A stretch of DNA of 40,128 nucleotides from Rhizobium sp. (GTDB taxonomy: Bacteria > Pseudomonadota > Gammaproteobacteria > Xanthomonadales > Xanthomonadaceae): positions 1 through 40,128 of the forward strand of contig JAIBEO010000122.1 in the NCBI GenBank assembly GCA_019459185.1. Direction: 5' to 3'. This document shows positions 24,038-31,409 of this stretch, in pieces (the stretch's first letter is position 1; every line of letters begins with the position of its first letter). A program made the position numbers and the translations under genes. The notes under the pieces were generated by a model. That model was given only the letters and a program-made list of their open reading frames with translations, was not told the DNA's origin and ran no database searches.

Positions 24038-26374
24038 TCATGGCGCGTCTTGATCGGCGATCCGGCGCGCCAGGTTCGCGCCGCCGGGGAAATGCAGTTC
24101 GATGAGGCTGGCGCCGCCGGCGCGTGCGTCCACCTGCGTCGCCACCAGCCGCATGCCGCTGTCGGGCGAGAGCAGTTCGTGCGTGCGGGTGGCCACCAGG
24201 TCGCGACGCTGCCGGCCTTCGCGCGACCAGGCCAGGCGGCCGTCTTCGCGCGCGGTCACTTCGAAGCGTTCGGCCGGGAAATCGACGAGTTCGTAGCGTC
24301 CCACGAAACGCGCGGCAATGGCCGGCGTCATGGCTATGGCCGTGGCGCGCTCGGAGGCCATCGGTTCGGGCCAGCGCCGCGTGTCGGCGATGGCGCGCGC
24401 GATTTCATACGCCAGCGTCATGCCTTCGTCGGCATTGGTCATGATGGTGGCGCCCTGGCAGGTGTCGGGGTACATCAGCCACAGCGTGCGGAAGCCCACC
24501 GGCGCACCGGTGTGGCTGAACTTGCGCGGCTCGCTTGCGGGCGAAATTTCCACGCCCAGGCCCCAGGCGTCGGCCTGGCGGCGCAGCATGTCTTCGGCCG
24601 TGGCCTGGCGCAGCAGCGCGCCGGGCTCGCCGCGCAGCGAACGCACCAGCGCGATGGCGAAGCGCGAAAGGTCCGTCGGCGTCGTCCACAGACCCGCCGC
24701 AGCCTGTTCGGGGTAGAGGCGCCAGCCGCCGGGAATGGCCGTGCCGTCGGCCAGCGTGCCGGTGGCGGCGCGGGCGCGGCGCGTGGCGTCGCCCGGCGGC
24801 AGGTAATCGCTGTCGGCCATGCCGGCGGGGCGCAGCACCTGCGTGCGCAGGTAGTCGGCGAAGGATTGGCCGGCTGCGCGTTCCACCAACCGCTGCACCA
24901 GCACGAAGCCACCGCCGGAGTAACGCCAGCCCGAGCCGGGCGCGTGTTCCACCTGCAGGCGCGCGGTGTTGGCGGGCGACGCGCCTTCGAACACCTGGCG
25001 CAGGCGTGGCACTGCCGCGCCCTGGTCGTAACCCTTGAAGCCGGGCACGTTGATGCCGGCGGTGTGCGTGAGCAGGTGGCGCAGGTGCACGGGCGCCTTG
25101 CCGGCGGCGGGCGCACGCGGCAGGCGCCAGTCGCCGAGCAACGGCGCGATGTCGGCATCGAGCGGCAGCACGCCTTGCTCGACCAGCCGCAGGGCGCCCG
25201 CGGCGGCCACTACTTTGCTTACGGAACCGACCTGGAACAGCGTGGCGACATTCACCGCACGGCCCGCCGGGTCGGCCTGGCCGAATCCCCGCACGTCCAC
25301 CACACGGCAGCCTTCCACGATGGCCACGCCCACGCCCGGCACGACGTAGTGCCGCATGCGCTGCGCGATGGTGAAGCGTTGCGGGCCTTCGCCTTCGACG
25401 AGCACCTTGCGGCGCAGCGCGTTCGCGTAGTCGGGCACGTCGACGGCGCGGGCTTCGTTCGCTGCCGGCACGCAGGTCAGCAGCAGCGCCAGCGCGGCAA
25501 TCATTGGCGCACCCGCGCGCCTGCGCACCGCACGCGACCACGCGAACAGCAGCCCCGCCAGCAACACGGCGATGGCCATGAAACCGGGCACGCTCGCTTC
25601 CAGCCCGAAGGCCCCGCCGTGCCAGGCCAGCATTTCCGCGTCGGCCGCGGGAATCCAGGCGCTTTCACCGGCCTGTCCGCTGACGCCGAAACCCAGCACC
25701 GGCCCCTGCAGGAAGTTCAGCCCGAAGTGCAGGGCGATCGGCAGCGCCAGCGAACGCGTCGCCAGGAAGGCCGTGCCGAACACCAGCCCGGCCAGGAAGA
25801 TGTTGGCGCCCGCCAGCCACTGCAGTTCGCCGGCGCCGGCCAGCCCTTGCGAGTGCGTGAGCACGAAGTACGCCGCCATCAGCAGCTGCGCGAGCCAGGC
25901 GCCCACGCCGTCCACCAGGCGCTGGAAGACGAAGCCGCGGAACACCAGTTCTTCAAGCACCGCCACCACCAGGGCGCTGGCGGCGCCCTGCAGCAAGGCC
26001 GGCCCGGGCGCCGTGCCCGGCTGCCAGTGCACGGCACCGGCCAGCCACGCGGCGGCGGCCACCGCGCCCCAGGTGCCGGCCGCCAGCGCCAGGCCCAGCG
26101 GCACGCCGCGCACCCAGTCGCGCCGCCGGCCCAGCAGCGTGGCGAACGATTCGCGGCGCAGGCGCAGGCAGGCGGCGGTGACAACGAGCACCAGCACCGT
26201 CTGCACCACCGGCGACACGCCGCCCGGTCCGCCGGGCAGCGCGAGCGTCGTGCCCACCAGCATGGCCGCGAGCAGCAGGTAGAACGCCAGGATCCACCAA
26301 CCATTTCTCAGCCGTCCGTTGGTGCCGCGGAAGGCGAAGCGCGAGATGCGCGCGGCGAAGTTTCGGGAAGTCAT
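24038..26374 (-). CDS. Fusion of a CPBP (Abi-type) intramembrane protease and a class-C beta-lactamase-like serine hydrolase
   Basis: A 778-residue two-part protein. Residues ~24-290 are multi-helix CPBP glutamic protease with EELVFRG (Glu141, Glu142, Arg146), His174 (FVLTHSQG) and LHFGLN (His216, Asn220), the three CPBP motifs. Residues ~315-690 are a beta-lactamase/esterase (serine-hydrolase) domain with SVSK (Ser384-Lys387), YSG (Tyr485) and HTG replacing KTG, followed by a ~90-residue beta-rich tail. Between them, a last helix (~289-304) would put the hydrolase in the periplasm. It may trim a membrane protein and hydrolyse a peptide or ester; substrates are unknown. The ATG at 26374 has GAGG upstream and lies 10 nt after the stop of the barrel gene, so it is third in an operon with that gene and the MFS pump. 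Confidence 0.87.
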   Translation of the reverse strand: MTSRNFAARISRFAFRGTNGRLRNGWWILAFYLLLAAMLVGTTLALPGGPGGVSPVVQTVLVLVVTAACLRLRRESFATLLGRRRDWVRGVPLGLALAAGTWGAVAAAAWLAGAVHWQPGTAPGPALLQGAASALVVAVLEELVFRGFVFQRLVDGVGAWLAQLLMAAYFVLTHSQGLAGAGELQWLAGANIFLAGLVFGTAFLATRSLALPIALHFGLNFLQGPVLGFGVSGQAGESAWIPAADAEMLAWHGGAFGLEASVPGFMAIAVLLAGLLFAWSRAVRRRAGAPMIAALALLLTCVPAANEARAVDVPDYANALRRKVLVEGEGPQRFTIAQRMRHYVVPGVGVAIVEGCRVVDVRGFGQADPAGRAVNVATLFQVGSVSKVVAAAGALRLVEQGVLPLDADIAPLLGDWRLPRAPAAGKAPVHLRHLLTHTAGINVPGFKGYDQGAAVPRLRQVFEGASPANTARLQVEHAPGSGWRYSGGGFVLVQRLVERAAGQSFADYLRTQVLRPAGMADSDYLPPGDATRRARAATGTLADGTAIPGGWRLYPEQAAAGLWTTPTDLSRFAIALVRSLRGEPGALLRQATAEDMLRRQADAWGLGVEISPASEPRKFSHTGAPVGFRTLWLMYPDTCQGATIMTNADEGMTLAYEIARAIADTRRWPEPMASERATAIAMTPAIAARFVGRYELVDFPAERFEVTAREDGRLAWSREGRQRRDLVATRTHELLSPDSGMRLVATQVDARAGGASLIELHFPGGANLARRIADQDAP

Positions 26375-26384
26375 GCGGAGTCCC

Positions 26385-27749
26385 TCAGTAGCGCCAGGTG
26401 AGATCGAGGAAGGCGGCACTGGCCGAACCGTGTCCGGCGCGGCGCAGCACGCCGCCGGCGTGCAGGTGTTCGAAGGCGAGGCGCAGGCCCAGGCGCGGGC
26501 TGGGCCGCCAGGTGCCGGCCACGCGCAGCAGTTCGCCCACGTGGCGGCCCGAAGTGGCCTGCGTGCCTGCGTAGGTTCGGGTGGCCGTGGCGTACACGGC
26601 GTCGTCGGTCGCCAGCCGGCGCACGTGGCCGATTTCGGCGCTGAGCGTGGTGCGTGGCGTGGGCGAAAGCGTCACGCCGGGCGCGAGGATGGCCACGTTC
26701 GCGAGCGCCAGCAGCTGCCCTTCGGACACGTAGCTGGACCTGGCGTACAGCGGGTGGAAGCTGCGCACGGCGCCGGTGCCCCAGGCGCCACCGCCGGACG
26801 CCAGGTCCAGGCGCGCGGTGAGGCGCGGCCTCCAGCCTGCGTCCGTCAGCGCCAGGCCATGCGTGGCGAACAAGCCCCAGGCATCGATGTCGCGGCCGCC
26901 GACGGTGTGGCCGGATTGGCGCGCCAGCGTGGCGTCGAACGTCCACGCGCCGCGGCTGCCCCACGCGCGCAGGCCGGCAGTGTTTCGTTCGTCGCGGCCC
27001 GCCGCGCCGGCCACGCGGTAGGCGGGCTGGGTGCTGCGGAGCCAGAACGGCTCGACGAACATCGTGCCGCGCTCGCCCACGACGAAGCCGGCGTTGAGGC
27101 CGCGCAAGGTTTCGCGCGGGTCGATGCCGTCGTCGAAGGTGCCGGTGCCCAGGCGCGTGGCGCGCAGGTCGAAGGCGCCCAGGCGCCAGCGTCCGGCGTG
27201 CACGTAGGCGCGCAGGCCATTCCAGCTGCGGTGCAGGTTGGGGCCGTCGCTCAGGCTCAGCAGCTGGCGCGGGCCGTCGGCGAACTCCTGTCGCCCGGCC
27301 ATCACGCCGGCGAGCGCCGTTCCGACGGGGCGGCGCAGTTCGACGAACAGTTGTTGCACCGACAGCGCGTTGCGGAAATTCGGCGGCGCGACGTCGGCGC
27401 CGCGCGTGACGTCGCCGCTGGCCAGTTCGCCGTAGAAGCGCAGCGCGGGCAGCGGCCGCCAGTCGGCGCCGAGCACGGCGCGCAGCTGGCCCTGGTCGGT
27501 GGTGCCCTTGGCCGGCGCATCGCGCCATGCGGCTTGCCGCAGGCGCAGTCCGGCGTGCAGCGCGAACTTCTCGCCTGGCGGCAACGGTTCGGCCCAGCGG
27601 CTGGCCATGCGGCCTTCGCCCAGCGACGGGCCCCAGCCGGCGGCGGCTTGGGGGTATGGGTCGGCCAACGTCGCCGAGGCGCGGGCATTCGCCGCGTGCA
27701 GCGAGGCCAACGCAAGCGCAAGCAGCGCGAAGCGCAGCGGCGCGTTCAT
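26385..27749 (-). CDS. Alginate-export-family outer-membrane beta-barrel
   Basis: A 454-residue outer-membrane protein. It has a signal peptide (MNAPLRFALLALALASLHAANARA) and then alternating amphipathic strands throughout, ending in an aromatic C-terminal strand (FLDLTWRY), as barrels do. Segments such as LRFYGELASGDV, LFVELRRPVGTALAGVMAGRQEF, LSLSDGPNLHRSWNGLRAYV and RHVGELLRVAGTWRPSPRLGLRLAFEHLHAGG match the alginate-export (AlgE-like) domain family, whose members let anionic sugars or other solutes cross the outer membrane. No alginate genes are nearby, so the real solute is unknown. Its start overlaps the MFS stop (ATGA) and the CPBP-hydrolase gene follows after 10 nt, so this is the middle gene of a compact operon. 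Confidence 0.82.
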   Translation of the reverse strand: MNAPLRFALLALALASLHAANARASATLADPYPQAAAGWGPSLGEGRMASRWAEPLPPGEKFALHAGLRLRQAAWRDAPAKGTTDQGQLRAVLGADWRPLPALRFYGELASGDVTRGADVAPPNFRNALSVQQLFVELRRPVGTALAGVMAGRQEFADGPRQLLSLSDGPNLHRSWNGLRAYVHAGRWRLGAFDLRATRLGTGTFDDGIDPRETLRGLNAGFVVGERGTMFVEPFWLRSTQPAYRVAGAAGRDERNTAGLRAWGSRGAWTFDATLARQSGHTVGGRDIDAWGLFATHGLALTDAGWRPRLTARLDLASGGGAWGTGAVRSFHPLYARSSYVSEGQLLALANVAILAPGVTLSPTPRTTLSAEIGHVRRLATDDAVYATATRTYAGTQATSGRHVGELLRVAGTWRPSPRLGLRLAFEHLHAGGVLRRAGHGSASAAFLDLTWRY

Positions 27750-29155
27750 GCGCGCCCTCTTTCCACCGCCGCGGCGCGCACCGGCGCCAAGGCCACCGCG
27801 AAGGCGATGGCCACCAGCAGCGCAGCCGCGGCGAAGGCCACGCGCGTGCCCGCGGCGACGGCCGCGGCGTCCGCCTGCGCAAGCGCGGTGGCGCCGGTGC
27901 CCGCCAGGAACACCGCGCCCATCGCCGACGCGCCGGTCACCAGGCCCAGGTTACGCGACAGCGTGAGCAGCGCCGACACCAGGCCGCGCTGCGGCGCCGG
28001 CATGGCCATCACCACGGCGGTGTTGTTGGCCGCCTGGAAGGTGGCAAAGCCTGCCGTGGTGAGCACCAGGGGCAGCACGTAGCTGGCGACGCCGAAATCC
28101 ATCGGGATCGTTGCGAACGCGAGGCAGCCAGCCACCATCGCCAGCAGGCCAAGGCGCATCACGCGGCGGCTGCCGAAGCGGTCCACGGCACGCCCGGCCG
28201 GCACGCCGGCCAGCGCCGCCATCGCCGGCCCCGCCGCCATGGCCAGGCCCACCGCCGCCGGCCCCAGGCCCAGCGCGCGCGCCAGGTGGAAGGGCCCGAC
28301 CACCACCGTGGTCATGGCCACGGTGTTGGCCAGCACGCTCATGGCGAAGCCGGTGCCGATGCCGGGTTCGCGGAACAGGCCCAGGCGCAGCAGCGGCGTG
28401 GCGGTGCGCGATTCGACGACGACGAAAAGCGCCGCCAGCACCAACGCCAGCACCAGCAGCGCGACGCGCAGCGTGCCGGTGTCTTCGCCGGGCAGGGTCA
28501 TCGACAGCGCGTACGCGGCGAGCGCGGCGGCAAGCAGCGCCGTGCCGGGCAGGTCGAAGGCTTGCAGGCGGGCCGGCGTGGCCTCTTGCGGCAGGTGCCG
28601 GGCGGCCAGGACGAACGCGAACGCGCCCAGCGCGGCGGTGAAGAGGAAGATCGAAGGCCAGCCCAGCGTGGCCACCAGGCCGCCGCCCAGCGTCGGACCG
28701 AGCGCGGTGCCCACCGCCGACATCGTGCCGAGCAGGCCCATGGCGCGGCCGGTGTTCGCCTTCGGAACCGAGTCGCCCACCAGGGCCATGGCCAGCGCCA
28801 TCATCACGGCGGCGCCGAGGCCCTGCACCACGCGGGCGGCAACCAGCCAGGCCAGGCTGCCCGAGGCGGCAGCCGCCAGCGAACCGACCACGAACACCGC
28901 CATGCCGGCCAGCATCAGCCGGCGCCGGCCGAACAGGTCGCCCAGCCGGCCGACGAGCACCAGCGCGGTGGTCACCGCCAGCAGGTAGGCCAGCACCACC
29001 CACTGCACGGCCGGGAAGGAGGCGGCGAAGTCCCGCGCGAAGGTGGGCAGCGCCACGTTGGCGATGCTGGTGCCCAGCGAGGACAGGCCCATGGCCAAGG
29101 CCAGGCTGGACAGGCGCCAGGGGCTTGCGGTGGGTTCGGTGGGGGTCGGGTTCAC
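27746..29155 (-). CDS. MFS transporter, DHA2 (EmrB/QacA-like) family
   Basis: A 469-residue membrane protein with about 14 hydrophobic helices, as in drug:proton antiporters of the DHA2 type. Motif A is GRLGDLFGRRRLML (after helix 2), and motif C-like sequence is GLLGTMSAVGTALGPTLGGGLV in helix 5. DHA2 proteins export toxic compounds or metabolites with proton influx. I take the GTG at 29155 as start: the open frame is longer but the family's N-terminus begins just after this codon. It is the first gene of a minus-strand operon with the alginate-export-like barrel and the CPBP-hydrolase fusion, and is divergent from a LysR gene that probably regulates it. Confidence 0.88.
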   Translation of the reverse strand: MNPTPTEPTASPWRLSSLALAMGLSSLGTSIANVALPTFARDFAASFPAVQWVVLAYLLAVTTALVLVGRLGDLFGRRRLMLAGMAVFVVGSLAAAASGSLAWLVAARVVQGLGAAVMMALAMALVGDSVPKANTGRAMGLLGTMSAVGTALGPTLGGGLVATLGWPSIFLFTAALGAFAFVLAARHLPQEATPARLQAFDLPGTALLAAALAAYALSMTLPGEDTGTLRVALLVLALVLAALFVVVESRTATPLLRLGLFREPGIGTGFAMSVLANTVAMTTVVVGPFHLARALGLGPAAVGLAMAAGPAMAALAGVPAGRAVDRFGSRRVMRLGLLAMVAGCLAFATIPMDFGVASYVLPLVLTTAGFATFQAANNTAVVMAMPAPQRGLVSALLTLSRNLGLVTGASAMGAVFLAGTGATALAQADAAAVAAGTRVAFAAAALLVAIAFAVALAPVRAAAVERGRA

Positions 29156-29234
29156 GGCGGGGCTCGGGCAGGTGCGGCGCGGGGATCGCGGTACTGGCGG
29201 CCATCCTCCGCCGCGGTTTGGCATGGCGGAAGAC

Positions 29235-29258
29235 GCACTGATTGCAATTGATTCGTGC
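29235..29258. promoter_or_regulatory. Possible LysR operator between the MFS operon and the LysR gene
   Basis: An imperfect dyad with outer arms GCAC (29235-29238) and GTGC (29255-29258) around ATTGCAATTGAT lies in the 139-nt divergent intergenic region. It contains the T-N11-A layout typical of LysR binding sites and is the most AT-rich part of the region. Assignment rests on position and partial symmetry only. Confidence 0.35.
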
Positions 29259-29294
29259 ATGAAACGCCATGACTGGCCGATTTCGTGGTAGACC

Positions 29295-30197
29295 ATGCTC
29301 ATGGCCATGCCCGACCTGAACCTGCTGGTGACCCTGGACGTGCTGCTGGGCGAAGGCAGCGTGGTGCGCGCCGCGCAGCGCCTGCAGCTGAGCCCGTCGG
29401 CGATGAGCCGCGCGCTGGCCCGCCTGCGCGAAGCCACTGGCGACCCGCTGCTGGTGCGCGCCGGCCGCGGGCTTGTGCCCACGCCGCGTGCGCTGGAACT
29501 GCGCGACCGCGTGCGCCAGGTGGTGGGCGACGCCGAGGCCGTGCTGCGCCCGGCGCTGAAGTTCGATCTCCCTTCGCTGGAGCAGACCTTCCGCATCCGC
29601 AGCAGCGAAGGTTTCGTGGAAACCTTCGGCCCGCGGCTGATCGCCCGCGCCGCGCAGGAAGCGCCCGGCGTGCGGCTGTGGTTCGTGCCCAAACCCGACA
29701 AGGACAGCGCCGCGCTGCGCGAGGGCAGCGTGGACCTGGAAACCGGCGTCACCAGCCGCAGCATGGGGCCCGAGATTCACACGCTGGGGTTGTTCCAGGA
29801 CCGCTTCATCGGCGTGGTGCGCAAGGGCCACCCGCTGGCAAAAGGGCGCGTCACGCCGGAGCGTTATGCGGCGGCGGCGCACGTGCTGGTGTCACGGCGC
29901 GGGCTGGAAACGGGGCCGGTGGACGAGGCGCTGGCGGCGCTGGGGCTGGTGCGCAGCGGCGCGGCGACGGTGGGTGGTTTTGCTTCGGCCATCGCGCTCG
30001 CCGGCGCTTCCGACCTGGTGGCCACGGTGCCGGAGAAACACACGCGCGGGCTGTGCGGGGAGTTGCACGGTTTCGCGCTGCCCATGCCGGTGCCGGGCTT
30101 CACGGTGTCGCTGTTCTGGCACCCGCGGATGGACGCCGATCCGGCGCACCGCTGGCTGCGCGGCCTGTTCGCCGAAGCCTGCCGCGACGGGGAGTGA
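29295..30197 (+). CDS. LysR-family transcriptional regulator
   Basis: A 300-residue LysR regulator. The N-terminal winged helix-turn-helix is LNLLVTLDVLLGEGSVVRAAQRLQLSPSAMSRALARLREATGDPLLVRAGRGLVPTPRAL (about 6-66). An effector-binding type-2 periplasmic-fold domain follows and ends with VSLFWHPRMDADPAHRWLRGLF. It is divergent from the MFS/barrel/CPBP operon and most likely controls it. The start may be any of three nearby methionines (29295, 29301, 29307). Its stop codon, TGA at 30195-30197, is the first three bases of the 32-bp hairpin repeat, so the original gene end was probably replaced by the repeat. Confidence 0.92.
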   Translation: MLMAMPDLNLLVTLDVLLGEGSVVRAAQRLQLSPSAMSRALARLREATGDPLLVRAGRGLVPTPRALELRDRVRQVVGDAEAVLRPALKFDLPSLEQTFRIRSSEGFVETFGPRLIARAAQEAPGVRLWFVPKPDKDSAALREGSVDLETGVTSRSMGPEIHTLGLFQDRFIGVVRKGHPLAKGRVTPERYAAAAHVLVSRRGLETGPVDEALAALGLVRSGAATVGGFASAIALAGASDLVATVPEKHTRGLCGELHGFALPMPVPGFTVSLFWHPRMDADPAHRWLRGLFAEACRDGE

Positions 30198-30226
30198 ACC
30201 AGGTTGATTTTATTGAACCAGGTTCA
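30195..30226 (+). repeat. 32-bp hairpin (REP-like) repeat, copy 1, at the end of the LysR gene
   Basis: An imperfect palindrome with outer arms TGAACC and GGTTCA, inner arms GGTT and AACC, one A-A mismatch and a ten-base loop rich in T. It is followed by TTTCTT, so it could act as a terminator. It is identical over all 32 bases to copies 2 (33357-33388) and 3 (34199-34230, opposite strand). The first three bases are the LysR stop codon. This copy is not next to a transposase. Confidence 0.95.
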
Positions 30227-30241
30227 TTTCTTGGTGCGGAC

Positions 30242-30272
30242 ATCGCGCTCACCGGCGATTCCAACCTGGCGG
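30242..30272 (+). other. Degenerate short copy of internal LysR coding sequence
   Basis: Bases 30242-30272 match 29991-30021 inside the LysR gene in about 27 of 31 positions. Read in frame they give IALTGDSNLAA against IALAGASDLVA in LysR. The similarity stops on both sides. It lies just after repeat copy 1 and carries no gene. It may be a relic of a second LysR gene or of a local duplication. Confidence 0.4.
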
Positions 30273-30342
30273 CGGCGGGGGGCCGGCTGAACGCGCTGGA
30301 AGGGCGTATGGTTTCGGCTCCATCCCTTCCAGGAGTACCGCC

Positions 30343-30912
30343 ATGTCCCGGTTCAAGGTGGGTCACCTGATCGGCAGCCTGTCCAGCCAGTCGATCAACC
30401 GCAAGCTCGCCAAGGCGCTCATCCGGCTCGCGCCCGAAGGTTTGGAATTCCACGAAATCGCCTTCCGCGACCTGCCGCTGTACAGCCCGGATTACGACGC
30501 CGGCTTTCCGCAGGTGGCGCTGGACTTCAAGGCATCCATCGCGGCCGCCGACGCGGTGCTGTTCGTCACGCCCGAATACAACCGTTCCATCCCGGGCGGG
30601 CTGAAGAACGCCATCGACTGGGCCACGCGCCCGTCGGGTGCGAATTCCTTCGCGCGCAAGCCGTCGGCGGTCATCGGCACCTCGCCCGGCGCCATCGGCA
30701 CGGCCATCGCGCAGCAGAGCCTGCGCGGCGTGCTGGGCTTCTGTAATTCGCCGCAGATGACCTCGCCCGAGGCGTATATCCAGTTCAAGCCGGGCATGAT
30801 CACCGACGAGGGCGAAGTGACGGTGCCCGGCACCGAGGAATTCCTGCGCAAGTACATGGCCGAGTTCCATGCCTTCATCGGCCGGGTGCTCACGGTGTTG
30901 CCGCGGCAATGA
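30343..30912 (+). CDS. NADPH-dependent FMN reductase family protein
   Basis: A 189-residue flavodoxin-fold reductase. It begins FKVGHLIGSLSSQSINRKLAKAL, where the GSLSSQSINRKL loop binds the FMN phosphate. It continues with DAVLFVTPEYNRSIPGGLKNAIDWATRP (about 71-98), the signature of this family (ChrR/YieF-like, SsuE-like), and SAVIGTSPGAIGTAIAQQSLRGVL. It reduces FMN or quinones, and often chromate or azo compounds in vitro, with NAD(P)H in the cytoplasm. The start at 30343 is preceded by a purine-rich CCAGGAG. The DUF3147 gene starts 31 nt downstream and may be co-transcribed. Confidence 0.92.
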   Translation: MSRFKVGHLIGSLSSQSINRKLAKALIRLAPEGLEFHEIAFRDLPLYSPDYDAGFPQVALDFKASIAAADAVLFVTPEYNRSIPGGLKNAIDWATRPSGANSFARKPSAVIGTSPGAIGTAIAQQSLRGVLGFCNSPQMTSPEAYIQFKPGMITDEGEVTVPGTEEFLRKYMAEFHAFIGRVLTVLPRQ

Positions 30913-30943
30913 CGGCCGCGGCCTGTCTGGAAAAGGAGACCTG

Positions 30944-31294
30944 ATGGCCTGGCTGATAACGAAGTTCGCCGTCACCGCCGCCGTGATCGTGCTGGTGTCG
31001 GAAGTAGCCAAGCGCAGCGACAAGGCCGGGGCGCTGGTCGCGGCCTTGCCGCTGGTCACGCTGATGGCGCTGGTATGGCTGCACGTCGAGGGCCAACCGC
31101 AGGAGAAGGTGGCCAAGCACGCCTGGTACACGTTCTGGTACGTGCTGCCGACGCTGCCGATGTTCCTGGCGTTCCCGTACATGCTGCCGCGCATCGGCTT
31201 CTGGCCAAGCCTGCTGGCGAGCGCCGTCATCACCGTGGTTTCGTTCGGTGCCTTCGCCCTGGTGGTCCGGCGGTTCGGGATAGCCCTGCTTTGA
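30944..31294 (+). CDS. DUF3147-type small membrane protein
   Basis: A 116-residue protein with about four membrane helices. It contains the segment LVSEVAKRSDKAGALVAALPLVTLMALVWLHVEGQ, which I recognise as characteristic of the DUF3147 family; function is unknown. I chose the ATG at 30944 because AAGGAG lies about 7 nt upstream; a longer open frame from 30869 would overlap the reductase gene in another frame and add non-hydrophobic sequence. It probably shares a transcript with the FMN reductase. The 115 nt downstream, before the GAF-EAL gene, show no clear terminator. Confidence 0.85.
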   Translation: MAWLITKFAVTAAVIVLVSEVAKRSDKAGALVAALPLVTLMALVWLHVEGQPQEKVAKHAWYTFWYVLPTLPMFLAFPYMLPRIGFWPSLLASAVITVVSFGAFALVVRRFGIALL

Positions 31295-31409
31295 CCAGCG
31301 CAGCACAGGGGGCGGGCCCGTTGCCGGTTTCGTCACGGATCATCGTCTAACCAATGGATACCCCGGATTCCGCGGCCCCTGCCGCTCCCCTCCCAGGAGG
31401 CCCACTGGC

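Noticed and set aside
19121-29299. Shared 12-mer GTAGACCATGCT just before the GST gene (19121-19132) and at the LysR start (29288-29299)
   Set aside because: A repeat of this length is expected by chance in 40 kb, and the surrounding bases do not match. The two genes have no evident link.
30191-30194. GGAG directly before repeat copy 1, like the tetranucleotide heads recognised by other RAYTs
   Set aside because: Copies 2 and 3 do not have it (CCGG and CAAA in the same place), so it is more likely just the last LysR codons.
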